NCBI GenBank assembly: GCA_019614645.1
Contig: JABWDB010000008.1
Span: 3,224,001-3,288,000, forward strand
Length of the DNA: 64,000 bases
Reading direction: 5' to 3'
Origin: Stratiolaelaps scimitus
Lineage: Eukaryota > Arthropoda > Arachnida > Mesostigmata > Laelapidae
Shown here: piece after piece, positions 41,901-56,900 of the stretch
How positions within the stretch are numbered: the first letter of the stretch is position 1
How the letters are laid out: each line of letters opens with the position of its first letter
The notes under the pieces: model-generated
The model's input: the letters and a program-made list of their open reading frames with translations, nothing else
Told to the model about the DNA's origin: nothing
Databases searched by the model: none
Made by a program: the position numbers and the translations under genes

Positions 41901-44900
41901 GGTCGAGCCGGTCATCGTCCCGAGCTAGGCAATGGCATTGCAGACATATTGTTTGTCTCACATAGTTCCGCCTCTTCTAAAACAACACTCTACCGCATTC
42001 CGGAGGCATGAGATGCATTTACCCCAGCTTGATCATCTGCCTTAGAAAATGCAGCCAACTCTGTCATATTATTTCGATTATAACTCAAGTAAATGCCAAT
42101 ATCTATTAGAAAAGCCATTTTTTAAATAACAACGGCGGTCCTTTGGCGTGTTGCACTTCGTTGCAATAATTCAACAATCCATCAAGGGTAAATTGTGCAA
42201 CCTTTTTGTTGAACAACAGTTAAACAAGTGCTTTATTCAAATGGACTTGCTCAAGGATCTCGACACCTGAGGAACATTGGGGTCGACACATGAGGGTTGA
42301 TTGAAGCTCCACACGGAAAAGTCTGTGAGTGTAGCTTCAGTACAGGTTCTCTAAATGGTATTTATTCCGGCAACAGGTATGGAAAATGTTACATTGTATC
42401 AATCTGTTTCTTTGGCATACGGTATTTCCGACTGCTGTAGAAACAGCAGTATTCATACTTTTGTCTCCGATTTGAGCACATGATAAACTAGCTCTCAAGA
42501 ACGGAGCCATCTGTATTCAGCGACGATACCTCAATACCATTAATTACGAAGATAGAGCGACAAGATAAGCGCTATGTTGAAAGAGCCGTCGGGGCAAGAT
42601 ATTTGAAAACAAATGAAAGGCAATCCTTAATATTCGTGCTTGTAGGTGCATAAGCGGCCACTGAATTTCTCAAGATACATCGAGCGAGCTGCACAAGTGG
42701 CACAAATGTGGCACAACCTATTGCATATTGTGCAAAAAATTCTGCTGTTGCCGTTGTCGTGATTTAAACGACTTCGCTCATTTCCAAAACTTCGCTAGTT
42801 GGGGTCCGCTAGACAAATCTTCATTTAGGTTCAGTAGAAGAATCGATTTTTCATTCTACAAACGCTTCAAACTCAGCGGCAGATACCTAGGAAGTGGCGA
42901 TGGAGAAAATATGGAAAGATATGGATGGATATACGGTATGACAATGCCATGGTTAGCAACGGACGCTGATTGAGTTTCTCCTTCTTAAACCCGTTTTTTA
43001 TGTTCGCAAACCCCGTCTTTTTTTCTAAACGGGAAAGTGTGCGATACTGAATATATAAGCGCAAAAGCAGGGCACGCTGGTCTCTTAGCCTATAAGCGCG
43101 CAAGGAGGCTACGTAGCGAAGATCGGCTAGCAGATCGGCTCTTGAGAAGAAAGAGAACCACTTTCCTTAAACACCAGATATAACGTGTGATTATATGTAA
43201 TGCTGCCCGCGCGTCATCAACACTTTTACGTATCTCTGCAAAATATGTGATATATAGAAATAGTTATTAGTGCACTCCAATTGCAAAGAATGCGTAAAGC
43301 TGTCACGAACACGGTAACTCATTCATAAGCTGAAAAGAAGCCTGTGCCCAGGCCGGATTAGATGATAATACTTTGACGCGCTCGGTCTAGCTTGCGTTTA
43401 TCCTCGTGACGTCGACTGAGACGGCAACTGCCTGGTACCTCGGGACAGACACAGCTCAGATTAATAGAGCCGAGTAAGATATGTCGTAGATCGCCGGTTC
43501 AAATCCTGCCGTAACCTTATTTAGGTGTGGATTTCCCTGTCGACACTTGTCGTAGTAATGCGACCACAGGGATGAGTGTCGTCAAATGTCTGATGGAAGA
43601 AGGGCTTTGAGGGGACGTTCGGCCACAAACGGAAGTCCAAAGACTTGAGTGTTTCTATCAATTGTGGACAAGGTATGTAACCCGGCGCTATTATTGTTAT
43701 TGGCATAACGCATACTAAAGCCCGCTCCTGCTCTATTGCGGGGTCAGCGCACCCACCCAATCACCAGTCCCGAAACTACTTTGGCACTAGTCTTCATACA
43801 GTGCAGCTAGTGCCCGTTTGAGTTATGGCAAAGAAACGGGCAGAAGAAGAACGAGTCGCATACATACGATATGCATAGAAGCGATGCGTCTGGAAGAATG
43901 CACCTCTCTTGCCGTGTCATATGGAGTTCAAAATTAAAGCATTTTTCTCAATGGACTTCTTACAGTCCTTCTTACTAGCGTGAGCCCGCCAGCTAGTTAA
44001 ATCGTGTGCAGTCTCATTGCTATTAGTGCAGGCTGAGACGGCGCACGTCTCTGCTTCGGCTTTCTTTGCTTTGGCGCTTCCTTCTGCATGGCTTCTATCA
44101 GCCTCTCTTTGGAGAGGAGATGAAGTTCCATCAGGGGACGTGTCGAGTGCGAGCTTGAGGGCGCAATAATAATTATATATATATATATATTACAGCTTGC
44201 TCAAAAAGCAAGCAAAAACATGCAACCTTATTTACAAAGTACTATTCAAATATGTATGTATATATATATATATATATTATATATATGGGTTTCAGAAACC
44301 AACACTTTTAATTAAATGCGAGAAAAATTAATCATACCTTCTCTGTAGTTTGATTGGCGACTTGTGGGCACGTCGATTATTGCCGCCGCTCTTAGGGGTG
44401 CCAATTGCCCCATGGTGCAACGGTGATGCCGTGATGCCGTGACCTACGCCGACGGCTTGACCAATACCCGCGCCTACCTTACTCAGATCGCTCCAGCTCT
44501 GCCGCCTCGGACTTTCTGGACTCTGGCCGTGCAGTTGGCCCCGCTTTGCGAGTCGCTGGGCGGTATTCCCGCTAATAGAGTTGCCCTGCGAGGGGCTGTG
44601 GCGAACATCGCTGGCGGAGGATCGCCGCGATGACGGGTTCGACGCCTGTAGAAACTCCTGAAGGCACAAATAAGGAGCAAGAGCATGTATTATAGATATA
44701 ACATGACTACAATAGTAGATAGCGCGACCATTGTTTAACAAGTGAATTCACTGTCGAGGGTCGCTTTAAGTAACACGAATTTGATGTTATTTTATGCAGC
44801 TCAAATCATTTTGGAAGCAGCATTTAAAGGGAAATATAAGTTTGGCCTTGAAAAATTATGAGATAAACGAAAAGGCGAGCAGGCCTCGATATTCCTTAAT

Positions 44901-47900
44901 AATATGACATGCGAGGGCAATTCATACCTTCGTCACTTATACAATGTGCTTCTATGTGAGACAATCACAGTATTAATGCCTATAAAACACAAAGCCAAAT
45001 TTGGAGAGATGGAGCATAACCTTCGTTTGGCTGGACTCGGTATTGACTACAGAATTGGCAACATTCATTGTCTACTGGGTAGATGTTCCAACTCTCGTTT
45101 GCTACGGCTGTCGCATGGATCTGCTCAAGAGATAAAATGAAACTGAGGAAAGTAAGGCTTACAGCTCTCCGTTAGAAATATTGCCCAAACCTTCTTCTCT
45201 AGGGTAGCTTGCACAGACAAATATATATATATATATATATATATAGCCTAGTTTATTAAATGCTGGCAAACGCTCTCCGACATAGTAAGTCCATTCAAGT
45301 GCATAAACGCATGTGGAATTGCCCGAGCAAATGTTTCTACAAGCGACCTGCGCACAGCTCACAGATTCTAGCTCTCTCTCTCTCTGAGTCGTTCTACCCT
45401 GTGCGCTATCGCATTCCCTCAGACCGGCCGAGTGGAATGCGAATAAAACAGACCATCTCCCGAGAGCTAACTTGCTGTCACAGCCATTTTTGTGGAAATG
45501 TCTTCCGCCATCCATAAGCACGCGACCGATGGAACGAGCCGAGCTTTTATCCCTCTAGAACGTGTGCACGAGACAAGCTTGTGGCAAGTCTCTTGACGAT
45601 CCTTATCCAACATGAATGCTCACAGAAGGATGAGAAAATCGAGGCAAGAATATGTTGATTGAGCCTGTATCAACGAAAGCCGGCTAGTTCAACGCTGTTT
45701 CTGAAAGGAATTTAGAAGAACTTCCTTCGAAGAGTTCACTTAGTTCCGTTATTTCAGCCTAGTTCCGTTAACACAAACGACCCAATGATAAGATACATAT
45801 GTCGCTGATGAGATCGACCGACTTGGCAAATATTTCATAGCTGATTGACAGGCCCAGCTCGTTGTTTTTTATGGAGTCTGAATTGATTTCGGAGCAACAC
45901 ATTTGGACAAAGTCGCCTGAACGCGTTTGATTTCATCTTCGGTGAGCCCAAGAACTGAGGCGTGGTTGGTGATAGGACCAACCTTGGAAAAAGGTGGACC
46001 GTATATGTTGTTGAGACACGAAATTTCTGCCAAAACAACAACTACAATACTCAGGACATTCACAGGAACAGGCGTATATATTATACATTACGAATGATAA
46101 TAATAATCAGGCTCTGGCATTGAGGAACGAAGCCCAAACGTAACGGTCTATTATTGATAAGTGATATAGCGACAAACAGCATTTTCAGCCGCTCACAGGT
46201 CGGCTGGACACCTCGATCAGGAGATGTGCGACCCTTATTGATCCGAGTCAGGGTCGTGCAATGTCCAGAAAAAGGGCGGGGGCGGCCTTACGAAGAGGTA
46301 ATGTGCAGGAAATCGTGAAGCGAGAAGAAAAGAGCCAATCGGAGCGGAACAACGGTGCTTAGGGAAGGGGACCCCACGGATAGGATGAGTGGTGTGTGTA
46401 CAAGAGCTCGCTTTAAACTCTCCTCCTGTTCCTCCTGCTGGCTGGGAGTTAGTTCCAATGGGGGAGTCAAGTAGTCCGTGAAGAGGGGACCCCTTGCCGC
46501 CTGCGATGTCTGGCTGCTAGCCGATCGAACACCGCCACTGCACATTTCCAGTTGTAGTAGGAAGCCGCTAACTTCACGTATTCCCTTCCGCTGGCTGTCA
46601 GCACACACAAACATACATACAAACACACATACACGCACGTCGTCAAGAGACATACGTACAGCCAGTCAGAGGCACCGAAACACGGGCAGAATCGACGTAT
46701 CTCCGCCAACCACGTATGATTTCTTCCCATGTGGCACTCCATCTCCGTCACCCCCGAACACAACCCCTCCGCTCCGCCATTCTACATCAGCGCGTTCTGC
46801 TCCCAACGCACGGCCACTCTGGGCACCAGGCAGGGTATCGGAAAACGCTCTGCACTCGCCCGCGAAACGACTCGTGCGGGCAAGCGTGAAGGCGAGCCGC
46901 TCCACGCAGGCGTCCCCGCAGTAAGTCACTACTGTACCTCAAACTGCATCGGCAACACCGACGGCGCACACCAACAAACGGTGTCTGGCGGTGCTGCCGC
47001 GTATTCAATTCAGGTTAGCAAGCTGGCTGCTACATCGGGTGGCTGTCGTAGGCTCCAGCTCGGGCATGTGTGGTTCAGGCCAGTCAGCGAACGACAATCC
47101 ATGGGTGGACACAGTGATACATGTCGTTAAATGGGATGAAATGTATTTTTCCGTCTTTTCTGTAGTGTCCACGAATACGATACGACCATAGAACAATACG
47201 GCCTAAACCGCAGCAATAACAAGATCAACTAGCTAGGTCTATAAATAAATTTTCCGGGCTGACCCGCAGCCAACATTTAACGTCTACGGTACTGCTTTAA
47301 GGATTGCTTCATAAGACGGACCCCCAACTTGCTGGGTCTGTCGGAATATCAATGAACGGAGACTTGCCACAACGGAGAAAACTTAGCTTACCGCCTGATA
47401 TCTCCTACGATCGGTATACGATTGTTTTCGCTGTCGATCTCAGGCAAATACCTGTTGATTTGCCAAAAGCGTTCATGGTAGTCGGACAATACAGTAGCCG
47501 AACGAAAATAACATGTGCCTTCTTGTGAGTAACTACAATTAGAAGTATGATACGACTTTTACAACTAAGAGGGCAAACGAGAGAGAGAGAGACCGAGACT
47601 CGAGGAGTCGTGTTAACGAAAATAATCGAGTTCCGGTTAACATCTCTGACCAAGTTGGAACAGTATGCGCAAAATGACTCACTTCCATACGAAGTTTCTA
47701 TTGGAGAACACTCTTCGAATTAAAATGGTATGGTTGTTTAGTGTAAGCGAATAGTCTTTCTTAACTGAATTCTCTATTTTGCCAGCTATTGCTTCATACC
47801 TTTCGTTCTCAGGGCTATGTGCAAGGTTCGGAGGCATGGCCCTCAGTGCTTCAGGCCAAACATGCTTGGTGACCACATTGTCAGCCACCGGACGAGTCCA

Positions 47901-50900
47901 TCGCCGAGGGCGATGTCGTAATATTGATTTAGACAGTGTTATCTTTCTTCCTGATAATGTCAACCAAGCCACAGGACAAGATTCATGAAATCTTGATACC
48001 TTGCCAATGACCAGCTCAGGCCACAGACTTTTATGTGGCCCCTGTTAAATGGGGTCAACAATTTCTAATATGGCTTGAATTTCCTGACGAAACACCTTCG
48101 TCCAACAACATGGACAACTTGTGAACGCGTTCAGGTAATTAACCAAACACATCAGTCGATGCAAAATTCAGATATTTAAAGGCAATTTCCAATACGGAGG
48201 TCAAAATCTCATAGGAAGCACTTTCAGTCACTTACAAACAGAAGACCGACTCCGAAGGGCAACAGCATCGTACTCAGACCCCGTCTACCACCTATGGCAA
48301 TAACAAGTAGCGTGTGACATTTTCGACACTTGACGAGTTTATTGATGCACGTTGTTGTTAACAGGCGCGGGTGGCTTTTTGCTCACATGAGTGTATGCCA
48401 AAGGGAACGCCGCTGCCGTGACGTGGCAGCGTTGCACAAAAAAAACGCTTTGTATCGGGATCACTGAATTGATTATTACGGCCCCACCTACTATAATATT
48501 ATAATTGGTTCGTTAGTGTCGGCTCGAGTGTACACATCAATAATGTCATTGCCCTGCCTGTTTTTTTTTTCATATTTCACAAGAAAAGTCGATCACAAAG
48601 ATATGATCTAATCTACTATAAACCCTAGTAAGATTATAGTGGGTAACTGAACAAATATGAAACAATTCGTATATCCTTTCGTATGTTCATATCGTCGTCG
48701 GATGGCACCGTCGGTTACGCTAGCACTCAATAGTATGCAGCTAAACAACAAATACTGCCTCCGGAGTCCGCTAGCCTGAGTAAGAATGAAGTCAATATTT
48801 GATAGGAGCGAGTCAGTTATACATTGGTCATGAATGTCACTTTAGCTATTTCTTTAGCTATTTTATATAATTTTTGCTCAAATGAATAAATTATTCGTGG
48901 AAATTTACGCTTGCGTTCAAATACACTTGGCATTTAACAGGGTGGCCTATACAAAAATAGATAGAAAGTCGTAACAATTGACAAAAAGACAGTGACATTA
49001 AGTCCCACTTCTTTCACCACTGCCGCTGGAGCTGTCACCCTTCAGTACCCATTTTGCCGGCACTTTTAGTGGCCGTCCCTTACGTTGAGCATCAGCCGTA
49101 GCCTCTGCACGCTCCTACCTGTGAGCTCGCCGGAGTGATGTCGTTAACGAGAATCTTGACATTGTTAATGGCGTCATCGTCATCATCGTCCCCCGCCGGC
49201 GAACTGCGGAGCGCCACCGAGTCCAGCGCGGAGCTAGACACTGACGATCCTTTCGAATTCACCTGAGAAAATCACACAGACACCGAGACAATGATATAGG
49301 AGTGAGTTAGATAATTGAAGCAAATGTTCGGAAGAAACTACCTATGGGAGAGACGACACGAAACACCTCGTTGAATCGGCGACTATTCGAAATGAATAGA
49401 CTAAATCGTTACTTTGGGTAACGAAACACGATATCAGAGCGGCACAATACGCAGCCGAGTGTGCACTCGTTGACACATTTTTACATGGTATTATTACATG
49501 CCTTTATATGGCAACGAGATCGCAGTCGATGACCCGTATCATCGTAGGACAGTTGGCCACCAAACGATACAAATGTAATCGATGTGATCTGCTACTGCTC
49601 CAGTACTCTTCAATAGGTAACCCTGTTACTCTAGGGTTGGTTTGGGAAACTCAACGAGAGGAGGTTATTCCCAACATTTGGTCTTCTGGACTGAGCCACC
49701 TCGAAACGTAACAGCCGCCGACATAATCTAAGCGGGCACAATAAAATGACTAGAACGAAGGAGTGCACTGCGAGCTCGAACTACTCCCAAGGCTGTATAA
49801 GAGGACGCGAACGAGCTCTCGTAATGTATTCTGCCAATAGAACACTAATCAAGATAAATACAGCAGAAGCACTGGCTTATTTATTTCCAAGGGCAGCCTC
49901 AAACTCATACGGCACCAAGTGCTGTCCAACGATAGGGTCGCCAGATGGAAACTGATGCTTACGGCATGTGACAAGAATGCCGTATGTGTGTGGAAAAATA
50001 TGAGCACAATGGTTGAGGACAGTATCGAGACGTGAAAATAGGGAAATTATTTTTACATATTATGATATGTATGGGCAGCCTTATTTCACCTACATATAGG
50101 CAAATTTAGGTCTTTCTCACTTGAGCAATGTGTTGGTGACGAGATGTCCTAGTCACATTTCATTACCTTGCGTACTAATAATTCAAGTCCCGTAATTCAC
50201 CTCTCTCATTCATTCCTTGTTAATCTCTTCGATCTCCCACGATAATTCGTCCCATTATATACCCCTCCTCGCAACATCCCTTCAGGATGGCGCCTGGAGC
50301 ACAACGAGATGATAATAATAACAACTACAATAATACCAACGCTGCCTCTTATCGATGATGATGCTGATGATGAACTACTACCCTGGACAGGGCATGTCTC
50401 GTTACGTCATGTCAATGCAATGTTATTCCGGATAAAGTTACGCTCTACGTCTGATGTTGTTATGTTGTATACGTTTCGCTGTGCCGATCGTTAGGTCACG
50501 TACCATCAAGCGAGCAGCCTCGCTGTCCGGATGCATCGGCGGTTGTCCGCGGTGACCTATCGAAGATGACGCATGCGGTAGTTGAGAGCCTGTCTGTTGC
50601 TGCTGTTTCTGCCGCTGCTGCTGCTGCTGCGAACTGGATGAGGTTAGCGGTGTTATTCCTGCCGATGAAGATGTCGATGCGGTTGACGTCTGGCCGTGAT
50701 GCGCGGAAACGGGGTGGCCCGCTGCTTGCGAGTGTGAACCATGTGCTCCTGCTGACCCCTGGCCCGCTGCGCCTGCTGCCGCCGCGCCGTGCACGAGGTG
50801 GTTCGGGATCGAAGGACATGACGAGGAGAGCCGACAAAATGACGGACGCCGCAGCACCTGCAACGCCATAGACATTTACATTAGACTCGAGCGAAGGCGA

Positions 50901-53900
50901 ATAATTATTATACAAAAGATAAGAAGGACCATATATATACATTATTGGTTGGAGGGATGCCCGAAGTAGTGGTATGTCTTGTTCTTCTAAGTTCTGCTGA
51001 TGGAGAAAGGGAAATTTACTGCATACACATTAGTTCAATAACAATAATAATAATAATCGGAATAAATACCCACAAGAAGCGTATTATGTAGTTCTCGATT
51101 TTAATATTCCTCCTAAAAGCTCCGGCAACAACCTTCACTGCCACGATTGCTGTTCCGGCGGCCCATTACAAACGCGCAATTCTATCTGCGTTGTTAGCGT
51201 ACACGCACACAGACAGAGCGTTTGGTGGACGTTTTAAGTATGGGTATGATAAACGTCCAGTTTCCGCCCCGAAGTCGCACTAGCGAATTATTACTCCAGC
51301 GCGGTTTCAACGAGCCCACCAGAGGAGGAGGTGGATGTATGTACGTGAGTGTGGAGTGCACATTCCAGCGCTGGCGAATAATAAACAACGAACTGGCCCA
51401 TGCACAGCGCAAACATTCACTAGAATGCGGAGCCCCCGTGCTTACAAAAAAATATCCCTCCACTTGCCCCTTTGGAGGCAACTCAGCACCTGTGCTTTGT
51501 CTATCTTCACCCTCTCTTTATCTCTCTTGGTCTCTATCCTGGACCACTACGCTTGATCTCCAAGCCGATGTAGGCTCGGTAGCCAGCGAACTATAACACA
51601 ATCCAATATTAATATCATACGGGTTCACGATGAATAATGAAGTTTTTTTCGTGCTGATAACGCGGTTTTGTGCTGCTTTTCGTGCTGATAACACAACGCA
51701 TAGAGATAACGCTATTCGAACACGTATCTACATGAGCCTTTCAGTGAGGCATCTATGGGCCATGTACGAGTCAAATACTGACTTATTATTTATGATCAGT
51801 AATACAAAAAAGAGGGGTAGCGTGACAGTATACAGAGGGCTAATCTAGCATCCACTATCAGGTGACGCCTGATTTTTGTGTGATATCTTTGTCTCGATAT
51901 CGGTAGTTGTGCGAGATTCGATTTGAGGCTGCCGAAAGCGTTTCCCACCATCAGACTTCGTTCAGTTGTGAGGATTGTTGCTACTAAAGCAGTGCTCAGC
52001 AAGTGATATTGGCCAATTGATGCTGTAACCGACACCAGCAATACACCGGGCTGTGAAAGTACTACCCGCCTCGTATATACGTCGTTCTTGTTCCTTTGAG
52101 CCGGGCATGTCCTCGTCATATCTCATAGGGATAATAATGCTTGTAGACAAATATCGATTGGGCTAGATTTCATTCATTCGTATCTTCTGAGTCTAATCAG
52201 TATCGGCCAGGTGTACATGTTTCAATAGAATTTTTTTTATAGCCTAGTCAATATAATTTCCAGAATTTCATTGATGATATCGACATGGCAGGGTAGGCGT
52301 TGGGCAAACACAAAAACAACCCAGCCTGTACTCTCGAACAAAGTATAATAACAAATAAGCCTTGACGGTACCTCCCAGAGATGGCGGCAAGTGATGGCGA
52401 ACGGATCGAAGCACCACCGATGTGGAAAGTTTAAATGTGATTACGGCAGAAGGCTCGTCTGTCTGTGTCTCTCACACATCTACCAGCTCCTCTTTGCTGA
52501 TTAAGATGAGTAGCCTATCGTACATCAAAGGAAACCACAAACACTTGTGACTGAAATGCCTGCCATCGGTTACGAAATATTATATTCACCGTTCAATGAA
52601 GGACATCTTGGACAGGTAGAACATTGATCGAAGATGATCGAAGTATTGTGAACTATACCTGATCGAAAGGTCACCGGGCTACTAAAACATCTTCAAAGGT
52701 ATGCTAGAATTAATCCAACTAAGGTGATCGCATGGGCATATTGAAAGGCACGACAGTAACAATGGGGTATAGGAAGCGATTTGGTATAATAGAGACAAAA
52801 GGACATTAACTAGGAATAGATTCATACCGGGAGAAACATCGAGGACCACTGAATGCAGGTGGACCAAAGCCTTCCGGAGGTTGCACCGCATCACGAAAGC
52901 TCTATTGTAGGTACAATATAAGGTCACATGGCAGCAACGAGACCTATAGTCATTGCGCCTCTTGCGTATCACAAGTACAAGGGTTCACCATTGTCACAGG
53001 GGTTCTACTGACACACAAGTACATGAACACTCAAAAAAAACGAAACTTGCATCGATCGGCAGCTAAAGCGAATGCTGAGTTATCAAAGTGTCTGTCTCTA
53101 GGTGTCCATCGGCCACCATCGCTGGCTGCGACGGCTACGAGACTGACCGATCCCAAACAATCCCAAGTCCAGTTGCTTTGAAGATGAGCAGTCCACTGAA
53201 TTGATGGACTCCGCTCGTGCTGCGGGAGGGGGTATCGGTGCTCTCCTTCGGCCGCGTCTCATGATCATATTCGAGCCAGAAGTCCCTATCAGGTCTGCAC
53301 GCAGTGGCACACCCGACGCTCTCTTCTCGTTAGTTTGGCGTTGCGACGGGTGCCATTGGGGGTCAGCTGCGTGAAACATAAATCCTCAGAGCCTCATCCC
53401 GACCTTCTCACCGGGTGAGTCCATAAGTAGCGAGGTGCTGTACGTTCTATTTTTAATACTTGACAATGCAGGAAGCCGCGGTGGGGGCACCATGAGACAA
53501 CGAGAGACATCATTCCCCTCGATATCTCGCGTCTCCCTGATGGACGTTACAAGACGGAAGTTGTGAGGTACGACAGCAGCTCCTCCGCACACGCCGTCCG
53601 TACCGATCATGCAGAAGAAGACTATGGCGATGTATATAACAAAATGTTACAGAGTCGGTTGTTGTATTAAACCTCTAACAGCTGGCCGACCTGTTATTGT
53701 TACCTCCAGCACAATTTATATATATATATATATTAGTCCCATCACCAATTCGATTTAATGAGAATACTGCAAGGATGATATTCGTACGATAATAATATTG
53801 CTGATAGGTTGAATATTGAACGATGTTAATGGCACTCTCCGAGATACTATATTTTTGTATTAATTCTAAACTCGACATGTATGCCGATGCAACTGTATCG

Positions 53901-56900
53901 AAGCTGTTTAGTATTTCCATAATAAACAAAAAAAAAAGACTAAAAAATGCTTCATTCGCCTGTTATCGCTAGGTTGGCCTACAGTGGCGTCTTTCCATCC
54001 CCAGAGTGGTAAATATCTAGCGGCTGTTGAATTTCAGTGACCATCAGTGCAGCCATCCACACTACCATTCTACCCACGCTAATGGATGTCGTTCGTATTG
54101 CGCTGGGCCGATCAATGTATGATATATCGACGGGTACATGCCTCTTCTAAACAGGCTCCAGTGGGACATAGCATTTGGCTGATTGGGATGACATTCAGCC
54201 TATACACACCGTGCCAAGCTACTAGAAGACCTGGCGAGGCGCTCTAACGAGGGGGAGGGTTTTAAAGGGTTACAGCACTTCTCATAAGAATCATACATTA
54301 TGCGTTATTTCCCCATTCTTAAAATAGTTATTTTACACGAAAAAAAAATTAGATAACCCCTGGTTCTTCGGCTGAAGTGTGCGTAATACAACACCTTATT
54401 TTGTCTTCCAATCATATCTAAATTGAGTTTTATTAAATAGTAAATCTGGGGGAGATATTTTGTGCCCCTCATACCTGAGCGTGCTAATGAGTGCCGCTCA
54501 GATCTGGATAACAACAATTACTACTGCTATCAGTATCAGTGCTCCTCGAAACGAGACTGAAATCCTTGCGGTTGAGTACGGATATATACTTTATATACGA
54601 TAGGCGCAAAATAAAGGGAAGAACCGCACGTATACCTATAATGTACTCATATGGTACATCAAGGTAACCATTTCTTCCTCGTCATTATTTCCATGCCCCA
54701 TCGTTACCATCATCAAAGGTAACATCACGGACATCATCAGCGCTCCACAGCCTTTTTACCTCGTCGTGCGCCCCCCAAGTCCCCTTGTTATGAAACAGGT
54801 CGCGCCGAAAACGGCGGGGTGAAGTGCCTTTGTCCTTGCCATTTCTGCTTGCCCTGTGTTTGCTTGAGCTTCTGATAGTGGTCGTTTCAAGCGGCGGCCA
54901 GGGTCTACAATTAACATAGTCTGTCGCACATTTACAGGAGATAACGGTTGCCGCTCGCTTTGGTAGACACGCCTTCTCGTAGGATTTGCGTTTGGTGCGA
55001 TTCGACCTTCGGCGGTACACAATGTGCTTCAGTCGAAAACGCTGCATACAACACTTGCTCTACAGTCGTTATGTTTCTCCTTTAGCCCGTTGATCCTCAC
55101 CCTGTATTTTACTTTGGTGCGCTTATCGTTAGTCTTAAGGCAATACACCTTAGATCCTGTTTCGCTAGTTGGTTTCGTATTCGATCGATAATCTACAGCT
55201 AGATCCGTTAACCCTGTAGCAATAACGAGTCACCGAGTCATATTTATGGCTTCTACCTTTCTCGTCGGCCTTCATAATATTAATCACAGGCACATACAAA
55301 CGCAGCCTATAGGATACGGAAGCCTCACAAAAACTGTGCTGGTAATTGCGCGCCAAGAGGGAGACAACGTGTCCGTCGCTCGTTTCCACGGTATGGTAAA
55401 GGTATGGTCGAGATAACCGAACGCATAGATTACGATTGAAGTGACCGTGAGGCGAACACTTCCAGCTCGATTGCATTTATCATCGGTCACTGTATGTGGA
55501 TATTTTTGTCAACATGTAACACGTGTTCATTTCGAAGATACACGTTTATTACGTATTATCTATATATAATAGAATAACTTGATAACGAGAATGCGGCAGC
55601 CAAACTGACCGATACACATTGTGTCAGGTCGAAATCGACGTTATTAGTTAGGTCTCATCAGTTATCGTCGGGGTAGTGAAGCATTCAAATACGTCATCCA
55701 TTACCTGTACCCCTATGCAATACCTAACCAAAATTCCAGTGCGAACTCAGGCGAACGACATTGTAAGCATGGCGGGTTTCACGTTTTGGAGGCCATTTTC
55801 GAAATGGCGCAACGACAAACTTCAGTATTTTCGTGTGCTTCGAACTTTTTCCGTCATAATAACAGGGAAGGAGGGGGTTGCGATTAGCTCTAAACCCCCT
55901 TTCGACGATAACTCACGCTAATTGGGGATGAGAATCGGTAATGCGCCTAGTCGATTACCGTTCGCCGGTTAGTACCCGTTAAATATGTTCGTTGTATCTG
56001 TCGATCGGAGAATCACTCGAGGGTTTCAGCGGAAATCGCCGAGGGCAATAGAGGCTGAACAGGTGCGAACGCATGACTACATCTATAACGGTACGATGAT
56101 TTCATGGTAAAGGCTTGAGCACACTTTGTGATTGAAGCATCCGGAGACATCAGACGCATTAATAAACGCTGCTATCCAGGCATTATCCTTTTAGATGCGT
56201 TCATCTTATAAAAATCGAAACGTATATATATATATATATATAAATCTAGATAGAAGTCTAGAATTCTACTAAATTACTCAAATTTTGTGCATTTTGCTTG
56301 CACCATTGCTGTTCTACCGGTCTTACCAAAGACCTGCTTGGTTTGATAGAGCATCCGCAAGAGGCAATGCTTGCTATTTTTGCCACGTTGCTTTACCCTG
56401 TAGCGGGCGTGCTGGCCGTGGGGCATGCACACAAGAAATAAGACATTCACAGCCATCGAAGCGTACACTGAGCGTTGCGCAGCAGGATTTGTCTAGCAGA
56501 CTCGATTTAAACTCGGTCCAACCTCGCCACTAACCCAGAAGAGAACCGAAACGATGTTACAGTCGGGAACGCCGCCAACTGTGTCGAACATAAACGCCCC
56601 ATGGTCGTACACACAGAGAAACGCATATACGGCGAGATAGATAGAGAGATAAGGACTCATGCAATCAGCGCGTTGTTCCACTGCCTCTTGCTCGCGAGTT
56701 GAAACGTTTCACGCTTGCGGGCTCTTACGGCCAGATGCTGGCCAGGCTGCGGTTGAGGACGGAGGTGGCTGACGTAGAGGTTCAGTCTAAGACTGAGTGA
56801 GTAAATGACTGACGCCAAGTTCGGTACATTAGTTGGGTACGAAGTGTTCTTTTTTTTCGTTCTTCTGCTGTGTTTCGTTTCTTGGTTCCGCGTTAGTACT

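Noticed and set aside
43449..43520. Functional tRNA gene on the plus strand
   Set aside because: The D and T arms look right, but the acceptor strands and anticodon stem do not pair.
46467..46600. Frame containing ASYYNWKCAVAVFDRLAARH behind the strong acceptor near 46,600
   Set aside because: It looks like protein but stops soon after and needs an entry phase that the 49.2-kb exon does not provide.
55284..55490. Noggin- or Trunk-like cystine-knot end suggested by YPIGCVCMCL
   Set aside because: Only a few residues resemble that ending, the rest does not align by eye, and an overlapping frame looks equally good.
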